From contig CM067541.1 of the NCBI GenBank assembly GCA_034509755.1, positions 59,221,556 to 59,285,555 on the forward strand: a stretch of 64,000 bases of DNA. Direction: 5' to 3'. Below are positions 1-11,572 of this stretch, one piece after another. Position 1 is the first letter of the stretch, and every line of letters begins with the position of its first letter. The DNA comes from Anisodus tanguticus. Its lineage: Eukaryota; Streptophyta; Magnoliopsida; Solanales; Solanaceae. The notes under the pieces are model-generated. The model ran no database searches. It saw only the letters and a program-made list of their open reading frames with translations, and was not told the origin of the DNA. Position numbers and translations under genes: made by a program.

Positions 1-1224
1 AAGTGATAAACTCCGATTTCATCATGAATCGGACGATGCAAGTTTGCTTAGAGGTTTTTCCAAGACACACCATACACATTTACTTGTGGCTTTGGAGTTC
101 TTCAGATCTGATGTCCAGTTTGCATCACTGTGTTCTTCCAGAACCGCTGGACATCCAGAATACTATAATCCGTAGATAAGTGAATAACTCAGATATCGTC
201 ATATCCGACTTAACTCCTTCTATTGATCATGTATTAAGATCATCAGTGAAACTTAGTTCAACTGATCTATTTGTAGGATGATACCGGGTCGGTTGTAGTG
301 TGTACAATACATTGAACTACTCGTGACCTGAGCATATCGCTCCTTGTCTATGGGTGCACCATGATTCCAATCAGTTCTATGATTCATATCCATTGGTGGC
401 TTCAACGAGACTGTCAATTATAGACCAGTCCGTTAGATGTCTTAGAAATCTAATTCCTAAGATGTCATCTGTGATACCTATATTTTTCATATCGAGACTT
501 TGTTTCAATATGACTTTTACTTTCAGACTGTTGATTCTCCAACTATTGGCTTTCTAACTTCAGAGTCAATGTTTTTGTGGTCGGATTCATTGTTTCTGTT
601 TTATGTGAAACTTTCAATACCAAAATGTAAACATTTCAGGGACCAAAATGAAAGTTCAGGAAGAAGCCCAACAATCCAGCAAACCAACTATGATTCTCTT
701 CTTCCAACTCTCCGGTTGGGAAGGTTGTTTCAACATCCATGCCACGCAAGACTGCATGGCTCGTGATGTTAAGCTACTCTCAGGGGAGCACATGTACAAG
801 TAGTCGAGGCTTTGAACTCGTCAGTAGGTCCATCTTTTTTGTACTCACTTTGAGTATCCTTTTTCACAACCCAAAAGTTCTTTTCCCGGAGGAAGATCAA
901 CCATTACGCAAGCATGGTTCTATATGATGGAATTTATTTCTCTCTTTATAGCTTCTTTCCAAAGCAGCGCTTTTGGAGATGACAATTATTTGTTAATTGT
1001 CCACGGTTCATTCTCAACCATACAAGCTAGAAGGACTGGAACAAGTCCTTGTCCCCTTCTTTGCTCCGTCTCGGTTCAACATCTAGAATCCCTGAGTTCT
1101 GCAGATCTGGAATATTAAGTTCCGGATAGCCAGCAACTTTCGAGTCCTGTAGATACGGAACGTCTAGTTCGGACAGTGCCATCGCGGGTTCTTGTTAACC
1201 TTGAGCAATTACTCATTTTTCATT

Positions 1225-1740
1225 TTTCAAGGAAAGTTATCTTCTAAGAATTCAACATTTTTTGACGCCAAGAGGCGATAAGCACTACTGTTATTTGCAG
1301 ATCCAGTGGATATGCAATCTACAGTCTTAGGTACAACTTGACCTGTTTCGGTATTCCAACTTTTACCTAGCCACCCCACATAATTTGGGCGTATGACTTT
1401 GTGCTTGGCTAACACCGTTGGACTGAGGTGAGAAATGAACAGTCGTTTAATGAACAATGCTTCACATTCTCCCCCTCTATCACTACAAATTTTGCAATCC
1501 ATAGGCTTAGTTGATTTCCAACTTCTGCTTTGTAGCGCTTATCCGCTTCAACAACTTCTTCTTTGCTTTTCAACAAACAAAGGATTACATACGTTGTACC
1601 ATCATTAATTAAGGTCACAAAGAACTTGTCTCTCCCCTCTATTTTGTATAAACTTCAAATCACCCAAGTAGGTGTGACTATGTTCTAGAGGAGCGGTGCT
1701 TCTTTCGCTATTCCCTTGACGGAATTTGGAAAGGTGATTT
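1225..1740 (-). pseudogene. copia integrase core remnant
   Basis: The minus strand encodes the typical copia run: a GDLKFIQNRG-like segment, then VTLINDGTTY, then a KSKEE...KAEVGNQL helix, then CSDRGGE with a catalytic Asp. The first and second halves are in different frames, so at least one indel separates them. It belongs to the internal region of the element that begins with the LTR at 4333. Confidence 0.65.
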
Positions 1741-2790
1741 TGCCTCTTCTCCTACCTCACATTTATTTTGAGGGTTTATGTCGACAGAAGGCAAGAATCT
1801 CAACATCGTTAGCTTTTGAATGACTTGCTATTTAACGTGTCTTAATCTATGATGGCATAGATGCACGGATTACAAATATATCATTCATTTGGCTACAGAC
1901 ATACTGTACCATTCTTAGTTATTATAGACTGTTGGACTAGTCTCAAACCCAGCTTGACCAACAACGTCCCTTAACCAAGTTTGGGACATGTATCACCTCA
2001 TCTTAGAGTGATCCCATTCCCTGAAGTCCTATTGAGGACAATCTCTCCAGCCCCTTTGATTTTAGAGGTGGCGTTGCTTCACATGAACAACCTCTTGTCC
2101 GTGGTTAGGGCGTAATTGGATCATATGTGATCTCGATACTCTGGCCCACTCCAGTTGCTTTGGCAGACTGAGTATCCAATTTCTTCACTACCTTTCTTTA
2201 GGCCTTCAGATCATTTAAGACCTGAAAACTCTGGCCCACCATACTAGGTGTCCATTACTTTTCATATGAAATGAATTCTGGCCCCACTCCAGTCGCCCGG
2301 AGGCTTTGAATGACTGAGTGTCCAATATCATCATATCAAAGAAATTTTGGCCTACTCCAGTCGCTCGGAGGCTTTTTTTATGACTGAGTGTCCAATATCA
2401 TCCTATGAAGGATCTTCTGCCAAATAGTATGACAGGCTCAACGTCTTTAGTTTTAAGTATTCTTCCGTTATAATTGGTGCCCAGACAATTGTTGGCGCTT
2501 ACTTAAGTGTGGTAACAGTTTTCGCACAGTCAGTGGATCTTTCTCCCTCGTATGTGCGAACATACTTTACACACTTTAATAATTACACTTAAAAGAAGGG
2601 ATCTTTTTAAGTCATTTACAAAATCCAATCTTTAAACGGGAAAGAAGATGAGATTAAACTTCGGATTTTTAAAGCGTAAGGAATATAAATTATTTTCATA
2701 TTCCTTCTTACTTTAATCCATTTTTAATCAGACATCATTTAATCTTTATTCTTGACAAGTAAGAAAAATTACTTATCCCAATTTCGGATT

Positions 2791-3080
2791 CTAGCCCACT
2801 TCAGTCACTTCATCAAACTGAGTGACCATTTCCTCCTTACCATTATTCGGATCATTTGTCTGGGACAGATATAGGCCTTCTGCTACAACATAGAATAACA
2901 TCTTCGGTCTTCTCCTCTTGTCCCAGTTGACATCCTCAGGCTCTTGAGAGCGCTTGTTCCCACCAGTCTTGGTAGCGGTGACACCATGAACACGTTCATC
3001 ATCATCACTCTCTTCTACCAGAAAACCATTGCCATATCCAGATTTGGTCACACAACTTTTGACCGACATCTTTCGAACAC
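2791..3080 (-). pseudogene. copia gag-like remnant
   Basis: An open frame of about 90 residues starts with MSVKSC just inside the LTR. It has an acidic stretch (EESDDDE) followed by a basic segment (WDKRRRPK) and then a stop. Its position directly after the 5' LTR suggests a gag or gag-leader fragment. No zinc knuckle is visible, so the assignment rests mainly on position. Confidence 0.4.
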
Positions 3081-3112
3081 TAATAGTAATACAATACAAT
3101 CTTGTCTTAAAT

Positions 3113-4333
3113 TGTTGGATTGCTCTATTGTACTTTATAAAGCAGTACGGGAAGTAAATAACTATTACAAGTGTTCGAAAGGATAAGCAAAAATTCAATA
3201 TTCAGAAATTGAATCTTGTTGAAGAAATAGGTCAATCTTCAAAACTGCCGCAAGCTTGTTGTGTCTTGAATCTTGATAACCTGAAATCAAGAAACAACTA
3301 AATCTGGATGGTTACAACGTTGTGTGTTGAGTCGAGGAATTTCCCTCTGTCCTTAAGACAAGATTGCCCCATATATATGCTTTTATGTTAGCGGGCAATA
3401 GTCTCCCAAGATAAAACAACACTTTAATCTCAACGCTACAAAGCCAATAGGTTGAGCCTGGCGAATAAAACAAATATGAATTGACTTGCTGAAGATATGG
3501 AAAAGGAAGAAAGAATTTCTATCTTCTCTTCTGTTTTGTCTCTGTGTATATAGTGTGTCTCGATTGTGTATATCACACTGTATTTCGTCACTGTTTTGCA
3601 GTGGTTTTCTTCACTGTTTTGCAGTGATTTTGCTCACTGTTTTGTGGCTGTTTTGCTCACTGTTTGAGCTGTGTTTTGTGCTAAATTGCTCACTGTTTCT
3701 GTCTGTTTTTCTCTCACGAATTGAACCAAAAAATAGCTCAATATATAGCATGTAGGAGGGCAGCCCAACAGCCACAAACAAGGCTGTAATGACCATTAAG
3801 TGAGGGTTGTTAATGGTCATGAATGAGGCTGCTCAATTGTCCAAGTAATGGGCTGTTAATGGAGGAATTAATCAGCCAAGTAATGGCTGGTTAATGCTCC
3901 AAAACGCAGTCCTCCACAGCCCACAGCCCGTGTCCCGAGGCCGAGACCGGACGGGCGGCGGCGGCGCGCGCGCGGGCTTAGCCTTGAACGTAAGCACATC
4001 TAGGTCCTCCCTCCTTTAAACACATGGAATACACCTTGGGGTCCCAAACCCTTTACCACATTAGAGACTTATATAGTGAGCAATTCTTCCTATTCCCACC
4101 GATGTGGTAGATTTGTCCCACACCATATTTCCATGCCTCAAACACCTTACTTCGTGGACCAATATCTCTTTCATTTCTCAACGAAATTTGACGATTCTAG
4201 GCCCTACGGTCATCTACTCACTTCGTAGATCATGCATGTGCGAAGAGACAAAGCCTCCAACATGCGGAACACTAGTGTTTAATTCATTAAATATGGGTGG
4301 ACGCACCTCCCCGCCAAAGGCAAATTTCCAACA
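3113..4333 (-). repeat. 5' LTR of the copia element (TGTTGG...CCAACA family)
   Basis: This 1221-bp LTR is bounded by TGTTGG and CCAACA. It is clearly related over its length to the solo LTRs at 7683-8849 and 43540-44692. It carries the same very GC-rich core (about 3945-3980), an AT-rich block with repeated CACTGTTTTGC-type motifs, and the same terminal 60 bp. The flanks taaat (3108-3112) and atccc (4334-4338) do not match, so unlike the other two it is attached to an internal region and is not a solo LTR. Confidence 0.8.
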
Positions 4334-5503
4334 ATCCCCTCTATGAAAGAGAGATTGTGGCGCACGCACAAGGTGCCTACTGTAAAGTTCTTTTATGCAG
4401 TCGGAATATAAAAGTAAACTCCGTATGAATTAACGAAATTTACTTTTAATGAATTGTTATCTATAATTATTATTTAGGTGATTAGGTAGTGTAAAAATAT
4501 GTATGCTATCAGTTTATAAAAGCTTTAATTGATCTTATATATGTATAATACTTTTTCTGTACTCTGGTTGTCTTTAATGTTTGTTCTTTTAATTTGTTCC
4601 CTATTTAGTATTGTCCTTCTCGTCCAATATTTTCTAATTTTTCAAAAGATTGTGTGCATAAGTTACTCTGGGTTCAGCTTAATGCATGTTATTAACTACT
4701 TGCTCCAAATTAATTCATGTTCTAGATAAACTAGTACATCTTGCAGTTTTTAATTGGTGAAAATAATTAATACGGTGGAAGTATTTAAGATCACACATAG
4801 GAGAAAATAGGATGAAGTATTGAATAAAAGAACTCGAGAGGAGATGTTGCCATGTTGGTGGAAGAAATTGAGTTTAGATTTTAGAAACGAACAAGTTGAG
4901 TTAATCAATAGTAATACAAAACTTGAGAGAAATTTACGTATGATATTGGTGGAAATTGATCAACTGGGACTTTCTGAATACAGTATATAAACTATAGTTC
5001 ATAGAGTGTCCACTCGAATTGATATCTGATAATTTCAATCCGTCCAATAAGACTTAGACAAATTAGAAGGAATCACCCTATTTATATAAAATCACTTCCA
5101 TTATTAACTCATGGATAATTAGTGAATGATGTATTACGAGACAATAAATAATTGACAAGACGTAACTAAATGCTTAATAATTTTATATGAAACGAAACAA
5201 CGAATCCAACTCAGATTATCTTTTTCATTTATCTCTATTATCCTTGAAAAGAGAAGAAAAAGAAAATGATGTCAATTTGTAAATTACATTTTTTTCCTTT
5301 TACGAAAATAAATAACTAATGAGTTAAAAAATTAAATTAAGCGCGGAGCAACTCAGATTAAGAAATAATTATTTTTATTGAATGTTGAAATTTACAACGA
5401 GCAGTGGAAAAGAAATTGATGAAGTATTTAGTATAAATATAATACAATTCCACTTCTTTATTCTTCTTCAGCCCTATCTGCTCATTTGTATTGGTCCTCC
5501 TCC

Positions 5504-6426
5504 TTAAGCCTTGAATTTAGGGAATTGAGCTGCAAAAGTGTAAAATATATATATTTATTAAAAGATGGAGCCAAGGTAGGGCATTTATTGTACAATCGAC
5601 AATTCAACATGTTTTTCAAATAAAATTTCTATGGTTAAACGATAGCGTATTATACACTCAGAGTTTTTAAAATTTGAAACTACTCCATTTAAAAAGATTA
5701 TGAAACAATTGTATAGAAGAGTTAATCTTCAAATAAAAATACTCTCGATCTCCTGCGATTGCAAATTGCTTTCGATTCAACATATTTGACGTTAAAAAAA
5801 AAAGGTTATTTATTAGTTTCTTCCGGATCTATTCTTACTGCTCCAATTAGTGAAACGTTAATTAAGTGAGATGTTTAAAAGAGAGAGAAAACACAGTTTA
5901 GACAAAAACTTTTATGATCATTAGGGGGTAGTCTGGTTAAAAACAAAGTTAGAATCTTGAGATAATAACAACGATTATAACCAGGATAGATATCAGCTTC
6001 TATATGGAATAGATAATTTCATAATTTTGGTATGATTTTTATCCTGGTTTTAGCTAATATCCACAACTAAATACTAGACAAACTTAGTCCTAACTTTGAT
6101 ACTGGGATACTCCCTCCCCTAATCCCTGTAACCAAACGGCCCCCAGAACTATTAAATATAATGCTATTGTCATAAAAATGTACGAAAACTTTATAAGACA
6201 GATAATATGGCCGGAAATAATTACCTACGAAGTCCTTCCTGGAGCAGTCTTCATCACACTTCACCTCACAAAAGGTATAACCTTGGCCTTGTTGAGAGCA
6301 TTCTTGGTGACAAGTGTTGTAGCAATCCTTATACTCTTCTTCCGTGGCTTCAACCTTGAGGACGGACACAGCTGTTAACACAACCATGCACATCAGAAAC
6401 ACTGCAACAAGCTTCTTTGCCTCCAT
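5504..6426 (-). CDS. Ole e 6-like secreted cysteine-rich peptide, copy A
   Basis: Two exons: 6426-6225 (ATG at 6426) and 5529-5504 (stop TAA at 5504-5506). The 695-bp intron has GT (6224) and AG (5530) ends and splits a codon in phase 1. The product is 75 aa. Residues 1-27 form a hydrophobic signal peptide ending near KVEA. The mature part of about 48 aa has six cysteines in a C-x3-C-x3-C-x9-C-x3-C-x3-C pattern (C35, C39, C43, C53, C57, C61) and ends QFPKFKA. This spacing, with the CYNTCHQEC and FCEVKCDEDC blocks, matches the olive pollen allergen Ole e 6 family, small secreted helical peptides of unknown molecular role. Secretion is inferred from the signal peptide. The unspliced reading adds about 50 residues of intron and is not the product. 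Pollen expression cannot be read from the sequence. Confidence 0.85.
5933..6144. mobile_element. Tourist-like MITE in the intron of copy A
   Basis: A stretch of about 210 bp with ends resembling inverted repeats. The left end reads GGGGGTAGTCTGGTT; the right end reads, on the opposite strand, GGGGGCCGTTTGGTT. The same insert is in the introns of copies B and C, so it entered before the gene was amplified. The PIF/Harbinger (Tourist) class is inferred from the terminal sequence. The target duplication is not clear. Confidence 0.55.
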
Positions 6427-6523
6427 TTTTAACTTTTTTTTTGTTGTGAAGTTGTTTTTGTTTTTGTTGCTTGCTGATTATACAGTGTTTCCTTGGACGA
6501 TTTGGTAATGGTCATGGCCTAGG

Positions 6524-6533
6524 CTATTTATAG
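6524..6533 (-). promoter_or_regulatory. TATA box of Ole e 6-like gene copy A
   Basis: CTATAAATAG on the minus strand, 98 bp upstream of the ATG. The element and its surroundings are the same in all three copies, including the short untranslated leader with T-rich and GTTTTTG runs. Confidence 0.75.
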
Positions 6534-6779
6534 GGCTTAGAGCTCTTTTTGTTGGATAATAAACCTTAAAGTATGAAATAATTTGTGGATTTCATGTGTT
6601 GTAGGACACTAGTGGTTTTGCTTAAATTAAGGTTACCCACGGAATGGTCATGAGACTCGTTACACATATTTTTCTCTTTGTTAAATATTCAAGATATGTT
6701 ATTCACCATCGAAATAATATTAAAAGAATATATATTTTCATGATATGCATGAATGACGAGTCAATTTATACGCATTTCA

Positions 6780-7412
6780 ATATATTTTCAGCGGAATTGA
6801 AGAGTTGAAAGAAAACACCGTCACATTCTTAATGTGGCGCGAGCATTGAGATTTCAGGGCCATCTTCCGATTAAATTCTGGGGAGAATGCGTTTTGACTG
6901 CGGAATACTTGATCAATAGAACACCATCTTTGATTTTGAATGAAAGAATCCCCTATGAAATTTTATACGTGGAGGGGCCTCATTGTGATCACTTAAGGGT
7001 GTTAGGGTCACTATGCGATGCACATACAAAGGAAAGAACAAGAGACAAGTTTGAGAGTCGGAGTTGAAGGTGTATCTTCTTGGGATACCCCTACCGACAG
7101 AAAGGTTGAAGACTGTATGACTTAGAAAATGATGAATATTTAGTCTCAAGAGATGTGGACTTCTACGAGACTAAATTCCCTTTTTCCATAGGAATAGGTA
7201 ACTTGATCGACAACATAGAAACGATTCCGGATGAAAGGAATCAACACATTTTCGAAGAAGAACAGGCAGATAATGTAGGTGCGAAAAAAGCTCGAATAGA
7301 AGAAATTCATACACCGGATACCAAACCTACAGATCAGCCAGAATTAGATCGGACAGATGCTAGTATGAATATTGAAAATGTGAAAGAAGTACAGACAGAA
7401 GGTACCCTGACT
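6780..7412 (+). pseudogene. Ty1/copia fragment: integrase C-terminal part and linker
   Basis: From about 6790 the plus strand encodes degraded VEERKHRHILN-like sequence. An open stretch (6834-7067) follows with RALRFQGHLPIKFWGE and EYLINRTPS, a hallmark of the copia integrase end, then LYDLENDEYLVSRDV leading into DFYETKFPF. At least two frame changes occur between 6790 and 7155. Both ends are abrupt: the left joins copy A and the right joins copy B. This fragment therefore separates the two duplicates. It is unrelated in orientation to the minus-strand element at 1-4333. Confidence 0.75.
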
Positions 7413-7682
7413 AAATTGAATTTAGATTTTAGAAACGAACAAGTTGAGTTAATCAATAGTAATACAAAACTGGAGAGAAATTTACGTATGATATTAGTGG
7501 AAATTGATCAACTGGACTTTCTGAATACAGTATATAAACTATAGTTCATAGAGTGTCCACTCGAATTGATATCTGATAATTTCAATCCGTCCAACAAGAC
7601 TCAGACAAATTAGAAGGAATCACTTTATTTATATAAAATCACTTCCATCATTAACTCATGGATAATTAGTGAATGGTGTATT

Positions 7683-8849
7683 TGTTGGGAATTTGCCTTT
7701 GGTGGGGAGGTGCGTCCACCCATATTTAATGACTTAAACACTAGGGTTTCAAATGTTGGAGGCTTTGTCTCTTCACACGTGCATAACTAAGTGAGTAGAT
7801 GACCGTAGGGCCAAGAATCGTCAAATTTCATTGAGAAATGAAGGAGATATTGGTCCACGAAGTAAGGTGTTTGAGGCATAGAAATATGGTGTGTGACAAA
7901 TCTACCACATCGGTGGAAAAATGAAGAATTGTTCTCTTTATAAGTCTCAAAATTGGCTAAGGGTTTGGGACCCCAACGGGTAACCCATGTGTTTGAAGGA
8001 GGGATGACCTAGATGTGCTTGGGTTCAAGGCTAAGTCCACACGAGCACCGCCGCCGCCGCCCGCCCGTCCTGTCCGGGCTCGGGTGTCAGGTCGTGGGTC
8101 ATGGGCTTTGGGCTTCTTCTGATGGACCCCCAAATTGTTTAATATTTATAGTTTAGTCCCTGGAATTTCTGAAAAGATGATATTGGGAACAACGGAAGGC
8201 AGAAAGTTTCTGCCTACCGTTTGAGTTGATTTTTGGAACGTTAAAACTTCATTAATCTGCACATAACTCCTCCCTAAAAGCTCATTTATGTTGCACATTA
8301 AATCAGCCATTACTTGGCTGATTAACTCCCTCACTAATGGTCATAAACAACCATTACTTGGCAGTTGAGAAGTCCCTCCCCTTATACTATATATTGAAGC
8401 CTTTTTTGGCTTAATTGTGGAGACAATACACAGAGACAAACAGAAGAGAGAACAACACAAATTCTGTCCAAAACGTGAGCAGAAACAGTGGACGAAAACA
8501 GAAAACTCTTCCTTCCTTTTCCATTCTTCAGCAAATCGTTTCGTGTTTGTTTTCTTCGTTAGAATAAACCTATTTGCTTTGTAGTATTGATTAGTTGTTG
8601 TTTTATCTTGGGAGACTATTGCCCGTTAACGTAAAAACATATATTCGGGCCAATCTTGTCTTAAAGACAGAGAATCATCTCTCGACTCAGCCACAGTTGT
8701 AACAATCCAGATTTAGTTTTTCTTGATTTCAGGTTATCAAGGTTCAAGACTCAACAAGTTTGCGGCAGTTCTAAATATTGGCTATTTGTTTATCCTTTCG
8801 AACACTTGTAATATTTATTTACTTCCCGTATTGCTTTGCATAACCAACA
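7683..8849 (+). mobile_element. Solo LTR inserted in copy B
   Basis: A 1167-bp LTR from TGTTGG to CCAACA, in plus orientation, of the same family as 3113-4333. The 5-bp flanks are gtatt (7678-7682) and gtagt (8850-8854). Copy C has the empty site with a single gtatt followed by acgag, which proves the insertion and shows one later substitution in the target duplication. There is no internal region, so the element was lost by LTR-LTR recombination. Confidence 0.93.
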
Positions 8850-9257
8850 GTAGTACGAGACAATAAATAATTGACAAGACGTAACTAAATTCTTAATAAT
8901 TTTATATGAAACGAAACAACGAATCCAACTAGAACTGAAATTTATATGCTCGCTGTATATAAAAATGATTATCTTTTTCATTCATCTCTATTATCCTTGA
9001 AAAGAGAAGAAAAAGATAATGATGTCAATTTGTAAATTACATTTTTTTTCCTTTTACGAAAATAAATAACTAATGAGTTAAAAAATTAAATTAAGCGCGG
9101 AGCAACTCAGATAAAGAAATGATTATTTTTATTGAATGTTGAAATTTACAACGAGCAGTGGAAAAGAAATTGATGAAGTATTTAGTATAAATATAATACA
9201 ATTCCACTTCTTTATTCTTCTTCAGCCCTATCTGCTCATTTGTATTGGTCCTCCTCC

Positions 9258-10168
9258 TTAAGCCTTGAATTTAGGGAATTGAGCTGCAAAAGTGTAAAAT
9301 ATATATATTTATTAAAAGATGGAGCCAAGGTAGCGCATTTATTGTACAATCGACAATTCAACATGTTTTTCAAATAAAATTTCTATGGTTAAAAGATAGC
9401 GTATTATACACTCAGAGTTTTTAAAATTTAAAACTATTCCATTTAAAAAGATTATAAAACAATTGTATAGAAGAGCAAAACAATTGCTTAATCTTCGAAT
9501 AAAAATACTCTCGATCTCCTGCGATTGCAAATTGATTTCGATTCAACATATTTGACGTTAAAAAAGAAGAAGTTATTTATTAGTTTCTTCCGGATCTATT
9601 CTTATTGCTCCAATTAGTGAAACATTAATTAAGTGATATGTTTGAAAGAGAGAGAAAAGACAGTTTAGACAAAACTTTTATGACCATTAAGGGGTAGTCT
9701 GATTCAAAACAAGATTAGAATCCTGAGATAATAACAACCATTATAACTAGGATAGATAAATTCATAATTTTGGTATGATTTTATCCTGGTTTTAGCTCAT
9801 ATCCACAACTAAATACTAGACAAACTTAATCCTAACTTTGATACTGGGATACCCCCTCCCCTAATCCCTGTAACCAAACGGCCCCCAAGACTATTAAATA
9901 TAATGTTGTTGTCATAAAAATGTACGAAAACTTTAAAAGACAGATAATATGGACGAAAATAATTACCTACGAAGTCCTTCCTGGAGCAGTCTTCATCACA
10001 CTTTACCTCACAAAAGGTATAACCTTGGCCTTGTTGAGAGCATTCTTGGTGACAAGTGTTGTAGCAATCCTTATACTCTTCTTCTGTGGCTTCAACCTTG
10101 TGGACGGACACAGCTGTTAACATAACCATGCACATCAGAAACACTGCAACAAGCTTCTTTGCCTCCAT
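9258..10168 (-). CDS. Ole e 6-like secreted cysteine-rich peptide, copy B
   Basis: Two exons: 10168-9967 and 9283-9258, with a 683-bp GT-AG intron in the same phase as the other copies. The product is 75 aa. Compared with copies A and C it has two substitutions, both in the signal peptide (V16M and L23H). The mature six-cysteine part and the 8-residue end encoded by exon 2 are identical. TATA box and leader are conserved, so the gene is probably functional. The H at position 23 lies near the end of the hydrophobic core and could affect signal cleavage; that is inference. Confidence 0.85.
9689..9886. mobile_element. Tourist-like MITE in the intron of copy B
   Basis: Orthologous to the insert in the introns of copies A and C: same position and same termini, with small internal deletions. 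Confidence 0.55.
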
Positions 10169-10280
10169 TTTTAACTTTTTTTTATTTGTTGTGAAGTTGT
10201 TTTTGTTTTTGTTTTTGTTTTTGTTGCTTGTTGATTATACAGTGTTTCCTTGGACGATTTGGTAATGGTCATGGCCTAGG

Positions 10281-10290
10281 CTATTTATAG
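10281..10290 (-). promoter_or_regulatory. TATA box of Ole e 6-like gene copy B
   Basis: CTATAAATAG on the minus strand, 113 bp upstream of the ATG. The leader is slightly longer than in copy A because of extra GTTTTT units. Confidence 0.75.
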
Positions 10291-11200
10291 GGCTTAGAGC
10301 TCTTTTTGTTGGATAATAAACCTTAAAGTATGGAATAATTTGTGGATTTCATGTGTTGTAGGACACTAGTGGTTTTGCTTAAATTAAGGTTACCCGCGGA
10401 ATGTTCATGAAACTCGTTACACATATTTTTCTCTTTGTTAAATATTCTAAGATATGTTATTCACCACCGAAACAATATTAAAAGAATATATATTTTCATG
10501 ATATGCATGAATGACGAGTCAATTTACACGCATTTCAATTATTTCATTAGGTATTTATTACTTTTCATCAATAAAGATACCAATTAACTTAACCCTACAT
10601 GCCAAGATTTATTAGACATATTAGAAGAAATTATCTCATATTTTTTACCTCTATTAAACTTTCAAAGTCAGCTTCCAGTTTAGGATATAGTCAGGGTAGC
10701 CTTTTTTAACGCTCAATACTTACTAGAGATAAAGAAAATGATGTTTTTAATCTGAATTTACCAATTTACAGTTAATATCTTCATGTAGAACACGCAATAA
10801 CTTTTTAGTATGGTCAATACTTTACGCAACAAGTCCTTCGGGGACATCCAATAAAAAATAATTTTACGCAACAAATTATTTTGGTATATCTACTTCTCTT
10901 TTTAATGACTTAGCATTAGCTAAAAGTGCACGTGGCTAAAATGTAATAACAATACTCCGTTTTAATTTACGTGATATAATTTCATAGACGGGTCCATAAT
11001 TTAAGTTTTTGAGTTCAATATTTAAAGTTCTTAACATTGAATCTATATCTATATATAATATTAAGCTACGAATAGACAATCTTATGTGACATTTTTTTAA
11101 TTTTTTATATTATTTTTAATTATTTTATTTTAATTTAAAAAATCATCTCCATAACATACCCCTTCATCTTCATAACTTCTACTCTTTATCAATATTAGTA

Positions 11201-11572
11201 ATTGTTGAAGTGCAACAGCTAAGTGCCAGAGGATGCAGAGTGCAGCATCACAGCAACATAGCATGCAGAAGCATCACAACAACATAGCATGCAGCAGCAT
11301 CACACAAGATTTGAACAGAAAAGCTTCCACAAATATCCTATCGTCTCTTCTATCTGGTTTTCCATTTCTGGATCTTCAATTGCACAATACCGTGAGCAAT
11401 TGTCCAAATTACTTGCATGCAACAGAAACTCAGCTCAAATCCTGGAAACTAACAATGTATCAGAGCTCTAACAAGGAGAATCGAGGGATTTTCTGTTCAA
11501 ATTGAGACTGGAAATCGAGGGATTCTGAGTTGATTTCATCTTCAATCAATGAGTATATTGTAATTCTAACTG
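11201..11572. other. Stretch between copy B and a copia gag fragment
   Basis: It begins where similarity to copy C stops. It has a short CAG/GCATCA-rich repetitive block (about 11230-11310) and then unremarkable sequence. Being directly upstream of a gag start, it is probably the leader of that copia element. No gene is seen. Confidence 0.4.

Larger units (their letters stand above)
1..4333 (-). mobile_element. Ty1/copia retrotransposon, truncated by the window edge
   Basis: A minus-strand copia element. Its 5' LTR is 4333-3113 and the internal region runs down to position 1 and out of the window. Reading the minus strand, a gag-like piece lies near 3080-2791. Integrase-like sequence lies at about 1740-1225, with the catalytic DRGGE segment near 1480 but split over two frames. 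RNase H-like sequence ends at the window edge (a DANW segment, then the WK and SEF blocks known from copia RNase H, near 130-1). Every domain is interrupted by stops or frameshifts, so this is a dead copy. No clear tRNA-primer site follows the LTR, which suggests a deletion between LTR and gag. The reverse transcriptase part was not resolved. Confidence 0.8.
4436..6779. repeat. Segmental duplication, copy A
   Basis: Aligned by eye, this segment matches copy C from 17357 onward base for base with scattered changes, and copy B from 7413 onward. It contains gene A (5504-6426) and its proximal promoter. The left boundary is about 100 bp from the copia LTR at 4333. The right boundary is where a copia integrase fragment begins (about 6780). 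Copies B and C continue with related sequence far beyond that point, so copy A has lost its distal upstream part. Confidence 0.85.
7413..11200. repeat. Segmental duplication, copy B
   Basis: The segment starts with the block that copy A has at about 4868 and copy C at about 17785. It runs past gene B to 11200, where similarity to copy C (ending about 21095) stops. A solo LTR (7683-8849) is inserted in its left part. The right end, beyond about 11040, contains the tctatatata motif also seen in copy C. Confidence 0.85.

Noticed and set aside
6178..6378. 66-codon plus-strand frame, repeated at 9920 and 19114
   Set aside because: Antisense shadow of the Ole e 6-like exon 1. It appears three times only because the gene is triplicated.
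6067..6426. 119-aa unspliced version of the Ole e 6-like gene
   Set aside because: The frame runs from exon 1 into the intron; a perfect GT donor at 6224 and a matching acceptor and 26-nt second exon give the conserved 75-aa product.
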